Shown here: piece by piece, positions 18,096-26,008 of the stretch
Layout of the letters: each line of letters begins with the position of its first letter
Position numbering within the stretch: the first letter of the stretch is position 1
Assembly: GCF_963666015.1 (NCBI RefSeq)
Contig: NZ_OY762555.1
Span: 2,976,001 to 3,040,000 of the forward strand
DNA from: an uncultured Sphaerochaeta sp.
GTDB taxonomy: Bacteria; Spirochaetota; Spirochaetia; Sphaerochaetales; Sphaerochaetaceae
Direction of reading: 5' to 3'
Length of the DNA: 64,000 nucleotides
Made by a program: the position numbers and the translations under genes
The notes under the pieces: model-generated
Database searches by the model: none
Told to the model about the DNA's origin: nothing
Seen by the model: only the letters and a program-made list of their open reading frames with translations

Positions 18096-18950
18096 ATGAA
18101 TATGATGAGAGATGCTCAATATGCGGGTTCCTGGTATCCTAAGGATCCACAACTATTGCGACTCTTGGTAACAGAGTCGATAGACGAGAGCAAGAAGCGG
18201 AAAACCTATCAGAGAGGCCCCTATAGGTTCGCTGTGTTACCTCACGCAGGGTTGTTCTACTCAAGCACTGGAATAGCTCCATTTTTCACCGCAGACCTTG
18301 GGTCAATCGAGCGTATCCTGGTGATCAGCCCCAGCCACTATGCAACACTCCCTCCCAATACCATCGTCAGTGCTCCAATGTCTGGAATGAGGACTCCCCT
18401 TGGTGATATTCAGGCATTCAATCTTGCAAGCGCACAGGGGGAGTGGTTCTCTGCAATACAGAGTGAACATGCCCTGGAGATGGTTTTGCCATACATTGCA
18501 ACACAGGAAAATTCTGTGAAGGTTGCACTTGCCATGATATCCCGTTTCAACGAGGCTGATGCGATTGAGAAGCTTGCTGGTCAGTTGATACAGGAGCTCG
18601 GTAGAAAGGATCTTGAGATGGGGAGAACTGTAATTATTGCAAGTAGTGACTTTACCCACTATGGGCCCCGATTCGCCTACACCCCCTACGGAAACAGGGC
18701 AGAGGGCAGGGTAAAGGAAGATGATTTGAGCTTGGCTCATTTGCTCAGTGAGGGAAGGGTCTCAGAAGCTCTTGCCTTCTGTACCGCAAAACACTCTACC
18801 GTCTGTGGGTATGCCGCTGCCTTGTTGGTTTCATCCATCGCCGGGAGGATGCATTGCAAAGGGTGGGTAGCAGACTATTACACTTCCCAGGATGTTTCGT
18901 CGTCAAATGACGCGAATTTTGTCGCCTATTCAACGATTCTTTGGAGGTAG
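18096..18950 (+). CDS. amrB: AmmeMemoRadiSam system protein B (Memo family)
   Basis: 284-aa homologue of human MEMO1, with a fold like LigB-class extradiol dioxygenases. Family marks: AQYAGSWYPKDP at the N-terminus, LPHAGLFYSSTG, ISPSHY, SSDFTHYG and VCGYAAALLV. The family can carry a metal near the active-site histidines, but its reaction is not established. The ATG at 18096 has GAGGTG 5-6 nt upstream; a GTG at 18066 is in frame but unsupported. It is the first gene of a tight trio with the AMMECR1 and radical SAM genes. Confidence 0.92.
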   Translation: MNMMRDAQYAGSWYPKDPQLLRLLVTESIDESKKRKTYQRGPYRFAVLPHAGLFYSSTGIAPFFTADLGSIERILVISPSHYATLPPNTIVSAPMSGMRTPLGDIQAFNLASAQGEWFSAIQSEHALEMVLPYIATQENSVKVALAMISRFNEADAIEKLAGQLIQELGRKDLEMGRTVIIASSDFTHYGPRFAYTPYGNRAEGRVKEDDLSLAHLLSEGRVSEALAFCTAKHSTVCGYAAALLVSSIAGRMHCKGWVADYYTSQDVSSSNDANFVAYSTILWR

Positions 18951-18953
18951 GAT

Positions 18954-19514
18954 ATGAACCGTGTTGACCAGAGGACGCTCTTGGCTCTTGCCAGGGAGGC
19001 AATAACAAGTACGCTTACCCATTCTGATACGCCGATTTATGATCAAATGAAGAAGGAAGATCGACCTCCTTTTTCCCATGAGGCAGGGTGTTTTGTTACG
19101 ATTCATACCACCGATGGGGCTCTTCGCGGTTGTATCGGAAACCTCTGGGGGAGGGGGCCACTCTGGCAGGAGGTCCCCAAACTGGCAAGGGAGTCTGCTT
19201 TCAGTGACCCCCGTTTTCATCCTCTCAAGGAAGCGGAACTAAAAGAGGTAGTGCTTGAAATTTCACTACTTTCCAAGATGCAAATCATTGATAACTGGAA
19301 ACAGATACGACTTGGAGTAGATGGTGTGCTCCTGAGCCATGGTTACCATCGCGCCGTTTTCCTTCCTCAGGTGTCAACAGAGCAGGGATGGGATCTACAG
19401 ACCATGCTCAGTCAGCTTGCAAGGAAGGCTGGTCTTGAACGTGATGCCTATACAGACGAGGCTTGTCGTTTCGAAGTGTTCCAAGCTGAAGTGTGTACAG
19501 AGGACTTGTCGTGA
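18954..19514 (+). CDS. amrA: AmmeMemoRadiSam system protein A (AMMECR1 domain)
   Basis: 186-aa protein consisting of the AMMECR1 domain. The signature GALRGCIGNL is present, followed by LARESAFSDPRFHPLKEAEL and the LEISLLS strand. The domain is widespread from archaea to humans and has no proven activity. It starts 3 nt after the Memo gene and overlaps the radical SAM gene by 4 nt (GTGA), which argues that the three products act together. Confidence 0.92.
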   Translation: MNRVDQRTLLALAREAITSTLTHSDTPIYDQMKKEDRPPFSHEAGCFVTIHTTDGALRGCIGNLWGRGPLWQEVPKLARESAFSDPRFHPLKEAELKEVVLEISLLSKMQIIDNWKQIRLGVDGVLLSHGYHRAVFLPQVSTEQGWDLQTMLSQLARKAGLERDAYTDEACRFEVFQAEVCTEDLS

Positions 19515-20473
19515 GTACCGCAGTGTATCTTGTTTGTGATTATTGTTACCGTCACTGTAGGCTGAAAGAGGGAGAAATTGGTTTGTGCGGTGTTCGGGAA
19601 CATTCTGGAGATACCCTTATTACTCATAATTATGGAGGGTTGGTCTCAAGTGCGATAGACTCTGTTGAGAAGAAGCCTCTCTATCACTTCCTACCGGGTA
19701 CCAATACGCTCTCCATTGCAATGTTTGGATGCAACCTGACCTGCACTTTCTGCCAGAACTATGCGATAAGCCAGAGAGCATGGGAGGCTGGAGCCCAGCG
19801 AACCTATTACACTGCCAGGGAAGTGGTTCAGTTCGCTGTGGATAATCGGTGTCCTTCCATCAGTTTTACCTACAGCGAGCCCTTGGTTTGGCAGGACTAT
19901 ATGGTCGAGGTGGCAACCTTTGCAAAACGAGAAGGGCTTAAAACCATTATGGTTACCAATGGTAGCTTCAGCGAAGAAGCCCTGATTCGAATCAGTCCAT
20001 ACATCGATGCATTCAATATTGACATCAAGGGGGATGAGACATTCTACCGGGACTACTGCGGAGGAAGCTCGCCTCCAGTGTGGAATGCCATTGAACACAT
20101 CGCTCCAAGCAAAGCTCATCTGGAGATAACCACCATGGTTATGGAAGGGGTACATACGAAACAAATGATATCCTCCATTGGAGGGCGCCTTTACTCAGCA
20201 GGTGTACAGGTCTGGCATCTGAGTCGATACTTTCCTCGCTACAAGGAACAGAAGAGGGAGACCAGCGAGCATTTCTTGCAAGAGATGGTCAAGGTAGCCC
20301 TAGATTCCCAGATCCCTTTTATCTACCCAGGAAACTCTTCCTTGGACCAGAATACCTACTGTCCACATTGCAAGACATCTTTGATACGTCGTTCTTGGGT
20401 ATTTCGTGAGAGTATCCTCGACCATTCCAGCTGTCCTGTTTGTGGCAGGCATATATATGGTACCTGGTCATAA
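19511..20473 (+). CDS. amrS: AmmeMemoRadiSam system radical SAM enzyme
   Basis: 320-aa radical SAM protein related to pyruvate formate-lyase activating enzymes. The 4Fe-4S ligands are C74, C78 and C81 in FGCNLTCTFCQNYAIS. An extra N-terminal cysteine cluster (CDYCYRHCRLKEGEIGLCGVRE) and a C-terminal CPHC...CPVCG pair are typical of this subfamily. I chose the GTG start at 19511, inside the preceding stop (GTGA). It presumably modifies a protein or small molecule handled by the Memo/AMMECR1 partners; the substrate is unknown. Confidence 0.92.
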   Translation: MSTAVYLVCDYCYRHCRLKEGEIGLCGVREHSGDTLITHNYGGLVSSAIDSVEKKPLYHFLPGTNTLSIAMFGCNLTCTFCQNYAISQRAWEAGAQRTYYTAREVVQFAVDNRCPSISFTYSEPLVWQDYMVEVATFAKREGLKTIMVTNGSFSEEALIRISPYIDAFNIDIKGDETFYRDYCGGSSPPVWNAIEHIAPSKAHLEITTMVMEGVHTKQMISSIGGRLYSAGVQVWHLSRYFPRYKEQKRETSEHFLQEMVKVALDSQIPFIYPGNSSLDQNTYCPHCKTSLIRRSWVFRESILDHSSCPVCGRHIYGTWS

Positions 20474-20477
20474 CTTC

Positions 20478-20506
20478 TTGCAATCGGAAACGTAGAACGA
20501 TACTAT
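20478..20506 (+). promoter_or_regulatory. Leaderless-type promoter for the C_GCAxxG_C_C gene
   Basis: TTGCAA (20478-20483), 17-nt spacer, TACTAT (20501-20506), then 7 nt to the ATG at 20514. A transcription start 7 nt after the -10 would leave a 1-nt leader. No Shine-Dalgarno is present. Confidence 0.65.
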
Positions 20507-20513
20507 TACCCCT

Positions 20514-20945
20514 ATGGAAACAACAACTACGCAATATGTAAAGCGTGCCTACGCTTTCAGGGAGAAGGGTTACAACTGTGCACAGGCGGTTGCCTGCAGC
20601 TTTGCCGATGTCGTGGGAATCGACGAGAAGAACCTATTCATCATGAGCGAAGCCTTCGGCGGGGGTATGGGCGGCCATAAGGCAACTTGCGGAGCTGTCA
20701 GCGGAGCAGTGCTCATCATCAGCTTGCTTACCAGTGGTGGCAGTGTGGAAGCTGCAACAAAGCAGACTTCCTATAACTATGCAGGGGAGATAGTGGACGG
20801 TTTCCTTGAGCAGAACGGCACACTTGTATGCAGTGAACTCAGGGGTGATGAGAGTGGTATTGTGTTGCGAACTTGTGACCTGTGTGTTGAGGATGTTGTT
20901 GTTTTGTTGCATAAAGTGTTGCAAAAGAATGGAAGAATCTTTTAA
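20514..20945 (+). CDS. C_GCAxxG_C_C family protein
   Basis: 143-aa cysteine-rich protein of the C_GCAxxG_C_C family, found mainly in anaerobes and suspected to be redox- or metal-related. The pattern is visible as GYNCAQAVACSF, GGGMGGHKATCGAVSGA, then a C-terminal VCSEL and RTCDLC. Length is normal for the family. It has its own leaderless-type promoter rather than being clearly part of the upstream trio, although it lies only 40 nt after it. The function is unknown. Confidence 0.88.
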   Translation: METTTTQYVKRAYAFREKGYNCAQAVACSFADVVGIDEKNLFIMSEAFGGGMGGHKATCGAVSGAVLIISLLTSGGSVEAATKQTSYNYAGEIVDGFLEQNGTLVCSELRGDESGIVLRTCDLCVEDVVVLLHKVLQKNGRIF

Positions 20946-21012
20946 TACTAGTACAATACGCCTAAGACATAAGACATATTAACATATCTGTATATATTTT
21001 GTTGCATAGGTA

Positions 21013-21041
21013 TTGCATAACCGCAACATTTTCGCTATGGT
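21013..21041 (+). promoter_or_regulatory. Leaderless-type promoter of the purine operon
   Basis: TTGCAT (21013-21018), 17-nt spacer, TATGGT (21036-21041), then exactly 6 nt to the ATG of purE. The A of the ATG is the predicted first base, and no ribosome binding site is present. Direct repeats of TTGCATA (21002 and 21013) could be a regulator site over the -35. No room is left for a purine riboswitch or attenuator. Confidence 0.65.
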
Positions 21042-21047
21042 ACGCCT

Positions 21048-21560
21048 ATGCAAACAACCCAGAAAAACCGTGTGGCTGTGCTGCTTGGCAGCGAACATGA
21101 TGCACCGTTGGTCGAAGGGGCCTTTACGGTCTTGCAAGAGTTGAATATTCCCTTTGAGGCACATATTCTCTCAGCACATAGAAGTAGTGAAGCTACCATC
21201 CAATTTGCTGAGAATGCAGCTGGAGAGGGATATGCCGTGCTTATTGCAGCGGCAGGAAAAGCTGCTCACCTTGCAGGGGTTCTGGCAAGTAGAAGCTTGC
21301 TTCCCGTCATAGGGATTCCCCTTTCAGCCTCACTCGATGGTATGGATGCCTTGCTGTCTACCGTACAGATGCCCACTGGCTACCCTGTGGCAACAGTTGC
21401 CATTGATGGGGCAGCCAATGCAGCACTGCTTGCTGCCCAGATTCTGGCCCTTGGCGATGAAGCCCTCGCTTTTCGCATACAAGAGCGCAGAAGAGAGATG
21501 GCCGAAAAGGTTGCCCAAGCTGATGAGCGTTTCCATAGGAGCTTTACCCCTAGCCGGTAA
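21048..21560 (+). CDS. purE: 5-(carboxyamino)imidazole ribonucleotide mutase / AIR carboxylase PurE
   Basis: 170-aa PurE. It carries the mononucleotide-binding GSEHDAP (usually GSxSDxP), the catalytic SAHRS, AAGKAAHLAGVLAS, and the LSTVQMPTGYPVATVAIDGAANAALLA core that resembles class I PurE. Class I needs PurK to supply N5-CAIR, but no purK lies in this cluster. Some spirochaetal PurE enzymes carboxylate AIR directly, so the reaction here is open. It is the first gene of the purine operon, with a leaderless-type promoter. Confidence 0.92.
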   Translation: MQTTQKNRVAVLLGSEHDAPLVEGAFTVLQELNIPFEAHILSAHRSSEATIQFAENAAGEGYAVLIAAAGKAAHLAGVLASRSLLPVIGIPLSASLDGMDALLSTVQMPTGYPVATVAIDGAANAALLAAQILALGDEALAFRIQERRREMAEKVAQADERFHRSFTPSR

Positions 21561-21591
21561 GGCTTTTTTTAATTGACAAGAGAGGATACAA

Positions 21592-22305
21592 ATGCAAAAG
21601 CGAACCATGCTCTACGAAGGGAAGGCGAAGCGTGTGTATGAGACTGATGACAAGGATTTGTACATCGTCTCCTACAAGGATGATGCCACGGCATTCAATG
21701 GAAAGAAGCGAGGCTCGATACTTGGCAAGGGGGCGATCAACAACAAGGTCACCAATCATATGATGCAGCTCTTGGAAGGGAATGGTATCCCAACCCACTT
21801 TGTCGAGCAGCTCAGCGACACCGATACCCTGGTAAAGGCAGTGAAGATCATCCCTCTAGAGGTGATCGTCCGAAATATTGCTGCCGGTTCCCTTTCCGCT
21901 CGTCTCGGTTTGGATGAGGGAGTGCATCTCTTTACCCCTGTCTTGGAATTCTGTTACAAGCGTGACGATCTGGATGATCCCATGGTGAACGCCTATCACA
22001 TACAGGCTCTCTCTCTGGCAACAGATGAACAGGTGCAGCTGATCACCGATTATGCATTACATATCAATGGGATACTTTGTTCCTACCTTGAGGACTTGGG
22101 CATCACTCTGGTCGATTTCAAGTTGGAGTTTGGGATGACCTCTGATGGACAGATTCTCCTCAGCGATGAGATATCCCCCGATACCTGCAGGTTCTGGGAT
22201 ACAAAAACCAATAGGAAGCTGGACAAGGACCGCTTCAGAAGGGATCTTGGCGATGTGGAAGCAGCATATCAGGAGATATTGTCACGCCTGATGGGAGATG
22301 CCTGA
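21592..22305 (+). CDS. purC: SAICAR synthetase PurC
   Basis: 237-aa ATP-dependent ligase joining CAIR and aspartate. It has the family N-terminus LYEGKAKRVYET, the conserved KDDATAFNGKK, RNIAAGSLSARLG, and the C-terminal LSDEISPDTCRFWD. GAGAGGA precedes the ATG. Its stop overlaps the purF start by one base (TGATG). Confidence 0.96.
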   Translation: MQKRTMLYEGKAKRVYETDDKDLYIVSYKDDATAFNGKKRGSILGKGAINNKVTNHMMQLLEGNGIPTHFVEQLSDTDTLVKAVKIIPLEVIVRNIAAGSLSARLGLDEGVHLFTPVLEFCYKRDDLDDPMVNAYHIQALSLATDEQVQLITDYALHINGILCSYLEDLGITLVDFKLEFGMTSDGQILLSDEISPDTCRFWDTKTNRKLDKDRFRRDLGDVEAAYQEILSRLMGDA

Positions 22306-23690
22306 TGACCTCCCTCAATGAGGCGTGTGGTGTCTTTGGCATCTATAGTCCCTCCAAGGTTGCTGTCAACCATGCTTGTTTCAAGGGTCTGTATGCGTTG
22401 CAACATCGGGGGCAAGAGGGTTGTGGGATAGCCTTCAACTGCGAGGGTGTACTGAGCGTCGTCAAGGATGTAGGCTTGGTTGCCGATGTTTTTGAATACC
22501 CCCCAGAGCTTCCCTCATACTGCTCCAGGATGGCTATCGCCCATACCCGCTATGGGACGAGTGGAGAGAGAAGCCCGGAAAATATACAACCACTGATCTT
22601 TCACCATATGCTTGGAAGCCTTGCATTGGCGCACAATGGAAATCTGGTCAATGACCAGGAACTTCGCAGTACGCTGGAGTTGAAAGGCTCGCTCTTTCAC
22701 TCCTCGAGCGATACAGAAGTGTTTGCCCATATCCTCACCAGCCACCGGTTGGAATCCCAAAGTCTGGAAGAGGCTCTCTCCAGAACCATGGATGAGGTGA
22801 AGGGGGCCTACTCTCTTCTAGTGATGAGCGAAGATTCGCTCATTGCTGTACGGGATCCCCATGGGTTCCGTCCCCTCTGCCTCGGTAAACTGGAAGATGG
22901 GTATGTATTTGCCAGTGAAAGTTGTGCGCTCGATGCTGTTGGGGCTCAGTTCCTTCGGGATATTGAGCCAGGGGAAATCTGCATCATTGACGGAAAGGAT
23001 GGGACGATCCATTCCAATAAAGAGCATTGCAAGCGTGTGGGGTCCAGCCTCTGCGTCTTTGAACTCATCTATTTTGCGCGTCCCGACAGCGTCATAGACA
23101 CTATCAGTGTCCATGAGGCAAGAATCCGCAGTGGGGCATTTCTCGCCCTGGAGCACCCTTCCCAGGCAGATGTGGTCATAGGTGTGCCTGACAGCGGGAT
23201 TGATGCTGCAATCGGTTATTCCAGGCAGTCAGGGATCCCCTATGGGATTGGGTTTATCAAGAACAAGTACATCGGAAGGACATTCATCCAACCGAAGCAG
23301 GGTGAGCGGGAGAGTACGGTACGTATCAAACTCAATCCAATCGGCTCCACGGTACGTGGGAAACGTGTGGTCCTGATCGATGATTCCATCGTAAGGGGAA
23401 CTACAAGCAAGCGTATTGTGAAGTTGCTCAGGGAAGCAGGAGCTAAAGAGGTTCATTTGCGCTCATCAGCCCCTCCCTTTCTGTTCCCCTGTTTTTACGG
23501 TACAGATATTGATTCAAAGAAAGATCTTTTTGCCTGTAATCATGACCATAAGGCCATGGAGGCAATCCTTGGTGTCGACTCACTTGGCTTCCTTACTACT
23601 GACCAAGTGATAAAACTTTCAGATCATCCGGGGATTGGGTTCTGCCGAGCATGTTTTACCGGTGAGTATCCCTGTCCCAAAGCGTTATAG
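22305..23690 (+). CDS. purF: Amidophosphoribosyltransferase PurF
   Basis: 461-aa first enzyme of de novo purine synthesis (PRPP plus glutamine to phosphoribosylamine). Cys8 in NEACGVFG is the N-terminal nucleophile, exposed after removal of a short propeptide as in Bacillus. The PRPP loop is VVLIDDSIVRGTT. Cysteines in HCKRVGSSLC, LFACNHDH and GFCRACF match the oxygen-sensitive 4Fe-4S type of PurF, fitting an anaerobe. It is coupled to purC. Confidence 0.96.
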   Translation: MTSLNEACGVFGIYSPSKVAVNHACFKGLYALQHRGQEGCGIAFNCEGVLSVVKDVGLVADVFEYPPELPSYCSRMAIAHTRYGTSGERSPENIQPLIFHHMLGSLALAHNGNLVNDQELRSTLELKGSLFHSSSDTEVFAHILTSHRLESQSLEEALSRTMDEVKGAYSLLVMSEDSLIAVRDPHGFRPLCLGKLEDGYVFASESCALDAVGAQFLRDIEPGEICIIDGKDGTIHSNKEHCKRVGSSLCVFELIYFARPDSVIDTISVHEARIRSGAFLALEHPSQADVVIGVPDSGIDAAIGYSRQSGIPYGIGFIKNKYIGRTFIQPKQGERESTVRIKLNPIGSTVRGKRVVLIDDSIVRGTTSKRIVKLLREAGAKEVHLRSSAPPFLFPCFYGTDIDSKKDLFACNHDHKAMEAILGVDSLGFLTTDQVIKLSDHPGIGFCRACFTGEYPCPKAL

Positions 23691-23699
23691 GAGCTGGTT

Positions 23700-24719
23700 A
23701 TGCAAGCACAAAGATATGCAGATGCTGGAGTGGACGTGAGGCGGGGATATAAAGCCGTTGAGCTGATGAAGAAGCATGTGGCTTCCACCATGATTGACGG
23801 GGTCCGCTCCGATCTTGGAGGGTTCTCAGGTCTCTTTGAACTCAATCTGGAAGACACTCCCCACCCGGTTCTGGTGTGTGGTACTGATGGGGTAGGTACT
23901 AAGCTGAAGATAGCATTTGCCCTTGACCGTCATGATTCAGTAGGAATTGATTGTGTCGCCATGTGCGTCAACGATGTCATCTGCTGTGGTGCTAAGCCAC
24001 GTCTCTTCCTTGATTACATTGCCTTGGGTCTGCTTGCACCTCTGAAAGTGGAACAGATTGTCAAAGGGGTTTCCAAGGGATGCCTGCAGGCGGGATGTGC
24101 TCTTATCGGGGGTGAGACCGCAGAGATGCCGGGTTTCTACCAGAGGGGAGAGTATGACCTTGCAGGATTCTGCGTAGCTGTGGCTGAAAAGGAAAGAATC
24201 TTCGACCCCTCCACTATTAAGAGTGGAGACTGCCTCCTGGCTCTCCCTTCCAGCGGGGTCCACTCCAATGGATTCTCCCTCATCAGGCAGGTCTTTGATT
24301 TGGATGCCGATCCTTCCTTGCTTTTTCATTGGTATGAGGAACTTGGCTGTACCCTGGGTGAAGAGTTGCTTACACCAACAAGAATCTATGTTTCCGAGGT
24401 GTTGGAACTCGCCGAAAAGATTTCCATAAAGGGGGCAAGCCACATTACCGGAGGGGGATTCTATGAGAATATTCCCAGGATGCTTCCCCTTGGCCTTGGA
24501 GCTGTCATCCATGGGGAATCGATCAAGCAGAAACCAATCTTTGGTCTCATCCAACAAACAGGATCAATTCCTGACGAGGACATGTATGCCACATTCAACA
24601 TGGGAGTAGGAATGGTACTTGCCATCGAGGGAAAGGATGCTGAAAATGCTCTTTCCCTTATTCCTGATGCTTGGGTCCTTGGGGAAGTGACAGAATCAGA
24701 AGGGGTGGTGATTACATGA
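23700..24719 (+). CDS. purM: AIR synthetase PurM
   Basis: 339-aa ATP-dependent FGAM cyclo-ligase. N-terminal YADAGVDVRRGYKAVELMK, the ATP-site DGVGTKLKIAF, GGETAEMPGFY and the C-terminal HITGGGFYENIPRMLP all match. GGAGCTGGTT lies before the ATG. It overlaps the next gene by 4 nt (ATGA). Confidence 0.96.
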   Translation: MQAQRYADAGVDVRRGYKAVELMKKHVASTMIDGVRSDLGGFSGLFELNLEDTPHPVLVCGTDGVGTKLKIAFALDRHDSVGIDCVAMCVNDVICCGAKPRLFLDYIALGLLAPLKVEQIVKGVSKGCLQAGCALIGGETAEMPGFYQRGEYDLAGFCVAVAEKERIFDPSTIKSGDCLLALPSSGVHSNGFSLIRQVFDLDADPSLLFHWYEELGCTLGEELLTPTRIYVSEVLELAEKISIKGASHITGGGFYENIPRMLPLGLGAVIHGESIKQKPIFGLIQQTGSIPDEDMYATFNMGVGMVLAIEGKDAENALSLIPDAWVLGEVTESEGVVIT

Positions 24720-26005
24720 TCCGTATCGCTGTATTGGCAAGCGGGAGTGGGACCAATCTCCAGGCTATGCTTGATTCTGCTGATGCTCTCCTGCTCAGGC
24801 ATGGCTCGGTTGTCCTGGTTGTCAGCGACAGAAGTGATGCACAAGCCCTAGATCGTGCAAAGCTGAAGGGGATTCCTGCTGTTGCCCTTGACAAAAAACA
24901 ACTCAAGACGGCACGGTTTGAAACAGAACTCCTGGCTTTGCTTGGAACCTACCGCATAGATTTGGTGGTATTGGCTGGTTTTTTGACCATTCTCAGTGGC
25001 AATGTTGTGAGGCAGTATCCTGACAGGATTCTCAATATCCACCCCTCCCTGATACCCAGCTTCTGTGGAAAAGGGTATTATGGCAGGCGGGTGCATGAGG
25101 CTGCCTTGGAACGTGGGGTTAAACTCAGTGGGGCAACCGTGCACATCGTCAGTGAGGAAGCGGATGCCGGTCCGATACTCGCACAGCGCTCGCTCGAGGT
25201 GCTTGATGGCGATACGCCGGAGAGTCTGGCAAAGCGGATTCTGGAGACGGTCGAGTGGAAATTGCTTCCTGAAACCGTGGAGCACTATTGTCAATTATTG
25301 GAGTATGGAATGGATTTGAACAGAGCACTGCAGGCACAACGATATCCTGGAAGGGGTATTGTGTGTGGATTGAACGAAGAAGGAAAGAGTATTGTCGCCT
25401 ACTTCATCACTGCCCGAAGTGAACACAGCAAAAACCGTCGACTGGTTGTAGATTCAGGGACTGTCAGAACTGAGGCGATTGATGAGAGCTTGGTCAAGGA
25501 TCCATCCTTGATCATCTACCGTGCGATGGATACGCATGAAACCAAGCTTGTGGTTTCTAATGGCGACCAGAGTGATACCATCCTCTCCTCGCTTGCTGAA
25601 GGCGAGGGAATGGCAGAGGCACTTGAGAGCCGTACCTATGAACCCGATGCTCCGAACTATACCAGCCGTATCAGTGGATTGGTTGATTTCTCTGATGGGG
25701 GGGCGTATACCCTCTCCATCTTGAGAAGGAAGAAGGAAGCGTGTGAGAGAGCCCTCTTTCCCTACCCACATCCAAGGAGAGGGGAGGGCCATCTCATCCA
25801 TACCTATGAAGGGGATGGTAATCCACTTCCCCCATTTGCCGGCAAACCGAGACAAGTTGTTTTGAAGGGATCGGGAGGGGAGATTGCCAACCAGATATGG
25901 AATAGTCTTGATGAATCGTATCGGGTTGCACTCTGTGTTCGGGAGACCAATCCTTCAGTCGGTTCCTTTGAGTTGTTCTTGATTAATGCAGAGAGTGGGA
26001 GGTAG
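24716..26005 (+). CDS. purN: Fusion of GAR transformylase (PurN) with IMP cyclohydrolase (PurO type)
   Basis: 429 aa, about twice the usual PurN length. Residues 1 to about 195 are PurN: RIAVLASGSGTNLQ, the formyl-THF site LNIHPSLIPSFCGKGYYG and the catalytic HIVSEEADAGP. From about residue 205 the sequence changes to the archaeal-type IMP cyclohydrolase fold (PF07826): RYPGRGIVCGLNEEGKSIVAYF, ARSEHSKNRRLV, VRTEAIDESLVKDPSLIIY, VSNGDQSDTIL, EPDAPNYTSRISG. One chain would thus catalyse the third and the final step of IMP synthesis. No frameshift is seen and the codon phase is continuous, so this is a true fusion rather than two overlapping genes. The start is the ATG overlapping the purM stop. 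Confidence 0.9.
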   Translation: MIRIAVLASGSGTNLQAMLDSADALLLRHGSVVLVVSDRSDAQALDRAKLKGIPAVALDKKQLKTARFETELLALLGTYRIDLVVLAGFLTILSGNVVRQYPDRILNIHPSLIPSFCGKGYYGRRVHEAALERGVKLSGATVHIVSEEADAGPILAQRSLEVLDGDTPESLAKRILETVEWKLLPETVEHYCQLLEYGMDLNRALQAQRYPGRGIVCGLNEEGKSIVAYFITARSEHSKNRRLVVDSGTVRTEAIDESLVKDPSLIIYRAMDTHETKLVVSNGDQSDTILSSLAEGEGMAEALESRTYEPDAPNYTSRISGLVDFSDGGAYTLSILRRKKEACERALFPYPHPRRGEGHLIHTYEGDGNPLPPFAGKPRQVVLKGSGGEIANQIWNSLDESYRVALCVRETNPSVGSFELFLINAESGR

Positions 26006-26008
26006 AAG

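Noticed and set aside
20946..21047. Purine riboswitch or attenuator before purE
   Set aside because: The predicted transcript starts at the purE ATG, so there is no leader to fold; no aptamer motif is visible.
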